64,000 bases of DNA from Rheinheimera faecalis (GTDB lineage: Bacteria > Pseudomonadota > Gammaproteobacteria > Enterobacterales > Alteromonadaceae). The DNA lies in the NCBI RefSeq assembly GCF_021290965.1, contig NZ_JAJOYT010000010.1, forward strand, positions 95,344 to 159,343. The letters run 5' to 3'. Shown here piece after piece: positions 62,289 through 64,000 of this stretch; the stretch's first letter is position 1; every line of letters starts with the position of its first letter. The translations under genes were made by a program, and so were the position numbers. Below the pieces are notes generated by a model. It worked only from the letters and a program-made list of their open reading frames with translations, had not been told where the DNA came from and did not search any database.

Positions 62289-63473
62289 ATGAGCCAGATA
62301 GGAACTCCGGGCGCCGCCAACGCCACCAAAGTGCTGTTATTAGGCAGCGGTGAACTAGGTAAAGAAGTATGTATTGAACTCAAACGTTTAGGTTGTGAAG
62401 TGATAGCTGTCGACCGTTACGCCAATGCGCCCGCTATGCAGGTTGCAGACCGTCGTTATGTGATTTCTATGCTGGATGGTGCGACTTTGCGCCAGATTGT
62501 GATCAAAGAAAAGCCTGCGTTGATCGTACCTGAGCTGGAAGCCATAGCGACTAGTACTTTGGTTGAGCTGGAGCAACAAGGTTTTACTGTGATCCCAAGC
62601 GCGAAAGCCGCCAATTTAACTATGAACCGCGAAGGTATCCGCCGTTTAGCGGCTGAAGAGTTACAACTGCCAACTTCACCTTTCCGTTTTGCCGATGACA
62701 AAGCCAGCTACTTAGCTGCAGTGGCACATATTGGTTACCCTTGTGTGGTGAAACCTATTATGTCGTCTTCGGGCAAAGGCCAGTCTGTACTGAAATCCGA
62801 TGCCGATTTAGAAAGCGCCTGGGCTTATGCACAAGAAGGCGGCCGTGCCGGTAAAGGCCGGGTGATAGTGGAAGGTTTTATCGACTTCGATTATGAAATC
62901 ACTTTATTAACAGTACGTTCTGTGTCCGGCACCCAGTACTGTGAACCTGTTGGTCATAGGCAGGAAAAAGGTGATTACCGCGAATCATGGCAACCTCAGG
63001 CCATGTCGGCTATTGCTTTAGAAAAAGCCCAACATTACGCAGCTAAAGTGACCGAAGCTTTAGGTGGTTTTGGTTTATTTGGCGTCGAGCTTTTTGTCAA
63101 AGGTGACGAAGTCTGGTTTAGTGAGGTTTCACCACGGCCACACGATACCGGCATGGTGACCTTAATTTCTCAAAACTACTCTGAATTTGCTTTGCATGCC
63201 CGCGCTATTTTAGGTTTGCCTATTCCGCTCATTCGCCAATACGGCCCAGCCGCTTCAGCTGTACTGCTGGTTCCTGGCAACTCGGAGCAAATTGGCTATG
63301 GCAATTTAGCCCAGGCATTAATGCAACCCGACACCGACCTGCGCCTGTTTGGCAAACCAGAAGTGCAAGGCGAACGCCGTATGGGCGTGGCTTTGGCTTT
63401 AGGCGGCAACGTCGAGCACGCCAAACAAAAAGCATTGGATGTGATAGCGAAAATTAAAGTGGACGTGCTGTAG
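62289..63473 (+). CDS. purT: Formate-dependent phosphoribosylglycinamide formyltransferase (GAR transformylase 2)
   Basis: 394 residues from ATG 62289 with AGGA about 10 bp upstream; E. coli PurT has 392. N-terminal part: [44 protein letters not shown]-grasp: [61 protein letters not shown]. It makes formyl-GAR from GAR, formate and ATP in purine synthesis. No partner genes are adjacent. A hairpin follows the stop. Confidence 0.96.
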   Translation: MSQIGTPGAANATKVLLLGSGELGKEVCIELKRLGCEVIAVDRYANAPAMQVADRRYVISMLDGATLRQIVIKEKPALIVPELEAIATSTLVELEQQGFTVIPSAKAANLTMNREGIRRLAAEELQLPTSPFRFADDKASYLAAVAHIGYPCVVKPIMSSSGKGQSVLKSDADLESAWAYAQEGGRAGKGRVIVEGFIDFDYEITLLTVRSVSGTQYCEPVGHRQEKGDYRESWQPQAMSAIALEKAQHYAAKVTEALGGFGLFGVELFVKGDEVWFSEVSPRPHDTGMVTLISQNYSEFALHARAILGLPIPLIRQYGPAASAVLLVPGNSEQIGYGNLAQALMQPDTDLRLFGKPEVQGERRMGVALALGGNVEHAKQKALDVIAKIKVDVL

Positions 63474-63490
63474 GCCATGCTGATTTAACG

Positions 63491-63513
63491 AGCAGGGCCA
63501 AAGAGTCCCTGCT
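63491..63513 (+). terminator. Hairpin terminator of purT
   Basis: AGCAGGG pairs with CCCTGCT around 9 bases, followed by TGATTTT. It lies about 18 bp past the stop codon. Confidence 0.75.
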
Positions 63514-63749
63514 TGATTTTCTCCCCCTGATCTCCAAACGCCTTAATCCCCTACAGTTTTCAAATTTAAATTTCTTTATTCATCAAACTTTTAAAACCAA
63601 TCCCGGTTTTAGGTTTAGAGATGGCTTGTTAATTTTTATTGTTAAATTATATTTAATTTAAAGTTAATTTGTCGGATGCAAGGAATCGGCGCTTATGGTC
63701 GATTTAGTCCATTGCCGTCGGACATGAGTTGGAGAGCGCAGATAAGGAG

Positions 63750-63769
63750 CCAAAACAGAGTTGTTTTGG
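63750..63769. promoter_or_regulatory. Perfect inverted repeat CCAAAACA-N4-TGTTTTGG
   Basis: 8-bp arms with a 4-base loop, 50 bp before the bacteriocin-like ATG. It may be an operator or an RNA stem in the leader. Confidence 0.45.
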
Positions 63770-63819
63770 TCTGTCAAAAACCTGTTAAGCAGGCTTTACT
63801 TAACTCAAGGATAAATACC

Positions 63820-64000
63820 ATGAAAGAGTTAACATTTGAGCAAGTGGAAGAAGTTAGTGGTGGTGTATCACAAGATCTGGCTATTGGTGGCAATCTAAGC
63901 ATCGTTGGGATAGGTGTTGGAATTGCTGTTGCTGGTTCTGCTCCAGCATGGTTTCCTATTGCAATGATAGGTGTCAGTATCGGATTGACGGCATCATATC
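63820..64000 (+). CDS. Double-glycine-leader bacteriocin/microcin-like precursor, 3' end outside window
   Basis: The visible 60 codons begin with a class II leader, MKELTFEQVEEVSGG, with the GG processing site at 14-15. The next residues are VSQDLAIGGNLSIVGIGVG, and then a Gly/Ala/Ile-rich hydrophobic segment with a central APAWFP. This is the build of peptides trimmed and exported by C39-peptidase ABC transporters, including class IIb bacteriocins and microcins. The ATG has AAGGA about 8 bp upstream. The downstream genes (transporter, immunity, partner peptide) are outside the window. A short non-bacteriocin secreted peptide is the main alternative. Confidence 0.75.
   Translation, partial: MKELTFEQVEEVSGGVSQDLAIGGNLSIVGIGVGIAVAGSAPAWFPIAMIGVSIGLTASY

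Larger units (their letters stand above)
63474..63819. other. Intergenic region before the bacteriocin-like gene
   Basis: 346 bp. It holds the purT terminator, a strongly AT-rich stretch (about 63600-63670) suitable as a promoter, a perfect inverted repeat at 63750-63769, and a frame open in phase with the next gene from an ATG at 63676. No separate gene is supported. Confidence 0.6.

Overview
The window looks like the chromosome of a free-living, aerobic, marine or freshwater gammaproteobacterium of the Alteromonadales/Rheinheimera type. The basis is two large TonB-dependent receptors, a TonB/SapC/halogenase cassette, beta-glucoside catabolism, an MdtABC-like RND pump, the GC content (roughly half) and many two-component proteins. 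Genus assignment is inference. I saw no rRNA or tRNA genes, no CRISPR array, no transposase and no prophage.

Layout. 1-1.7 kb: end of a hybrid histidine kinase plus a single-domain response regulator. 1.7-3.0 kb: WYL regulator and NTF2-like protein. 3.3-10.7 kb: RND efflux operon (adaptor and two permeases). 10.9-26.5 kb: sugar locus. A lipoprotein GH3 glucosidase and a FucP-type permease run leftward. A TonB receptor, SapC, a JmjC/cupin-like protein, a tryptophan-halogenase-like flavoenzyme, a DUF6445 protein, a GH1 beta-glucosidase, a GPH symporter and a LacI regulator run rightward. Operator-like AAGCG palindromes lie before the receptor and before GH1. 26.5-31.2 kb: Fur-type iron locus (PepSY/DUF2271/DUF4198 genes divergent from a TonB siderophore-type receptor, with a Fur-box-like site on each side). 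31.5-37.7 kb: SMP-30 protein, Cpx-like two-component pair, Ig-like lipoprotein and two tandem DUF1840 genes. 37.8-39.4 kb: a lone KAP P-loop NTPase. 39.5-48.1 kb: kdpFABC, a TorF-type porin, kdpD (broken by one in-frame TGA) and kdpE. 48.1-56.2 kb: VOC protein, M2 peptidase, MASE1/CHASE kinase, topB, and a secreted cyclophilin. 56.3-58.1 kb: GntR regulator and BenE permease. 58.3-62.0 kb: tightly overlapping operon of response regulator, YaiO-type outer-membrane protein, HEAT protein and GT2 glycosyltransferase. 62-64 kb: CWC protein, purT, and the start of a double-glycine-leader bacteriocin-like gene cut by the window edge.

How genes work together. The sugar locus reads as one regulon: the outer-membrane receptor imports oligo-glucosides, the GH3 lipoprotein trims them, two inner-membrane permeases take them up and cytoplasmic GH1 finishes hydrolysis under the LacI repressor. 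The SapC-JmjC-halogenase-DUF6445 block inside it has no obvious place in that pathway and is the least explained module here.

Most notable structure outside genes: a roughly 100-115 bp palindromic repeat with inverted ends, present three times (25.3, 33.3 and 56.2 kb). One copy lies between a response regulator and its kinase and supplies the regulator's stop codon. Smaller items are a 30-bp tandem duplication over a stop codon, REP-like hairpins sharing a 16-bp core, and helically phased CTTTACG repeats before kdpF.
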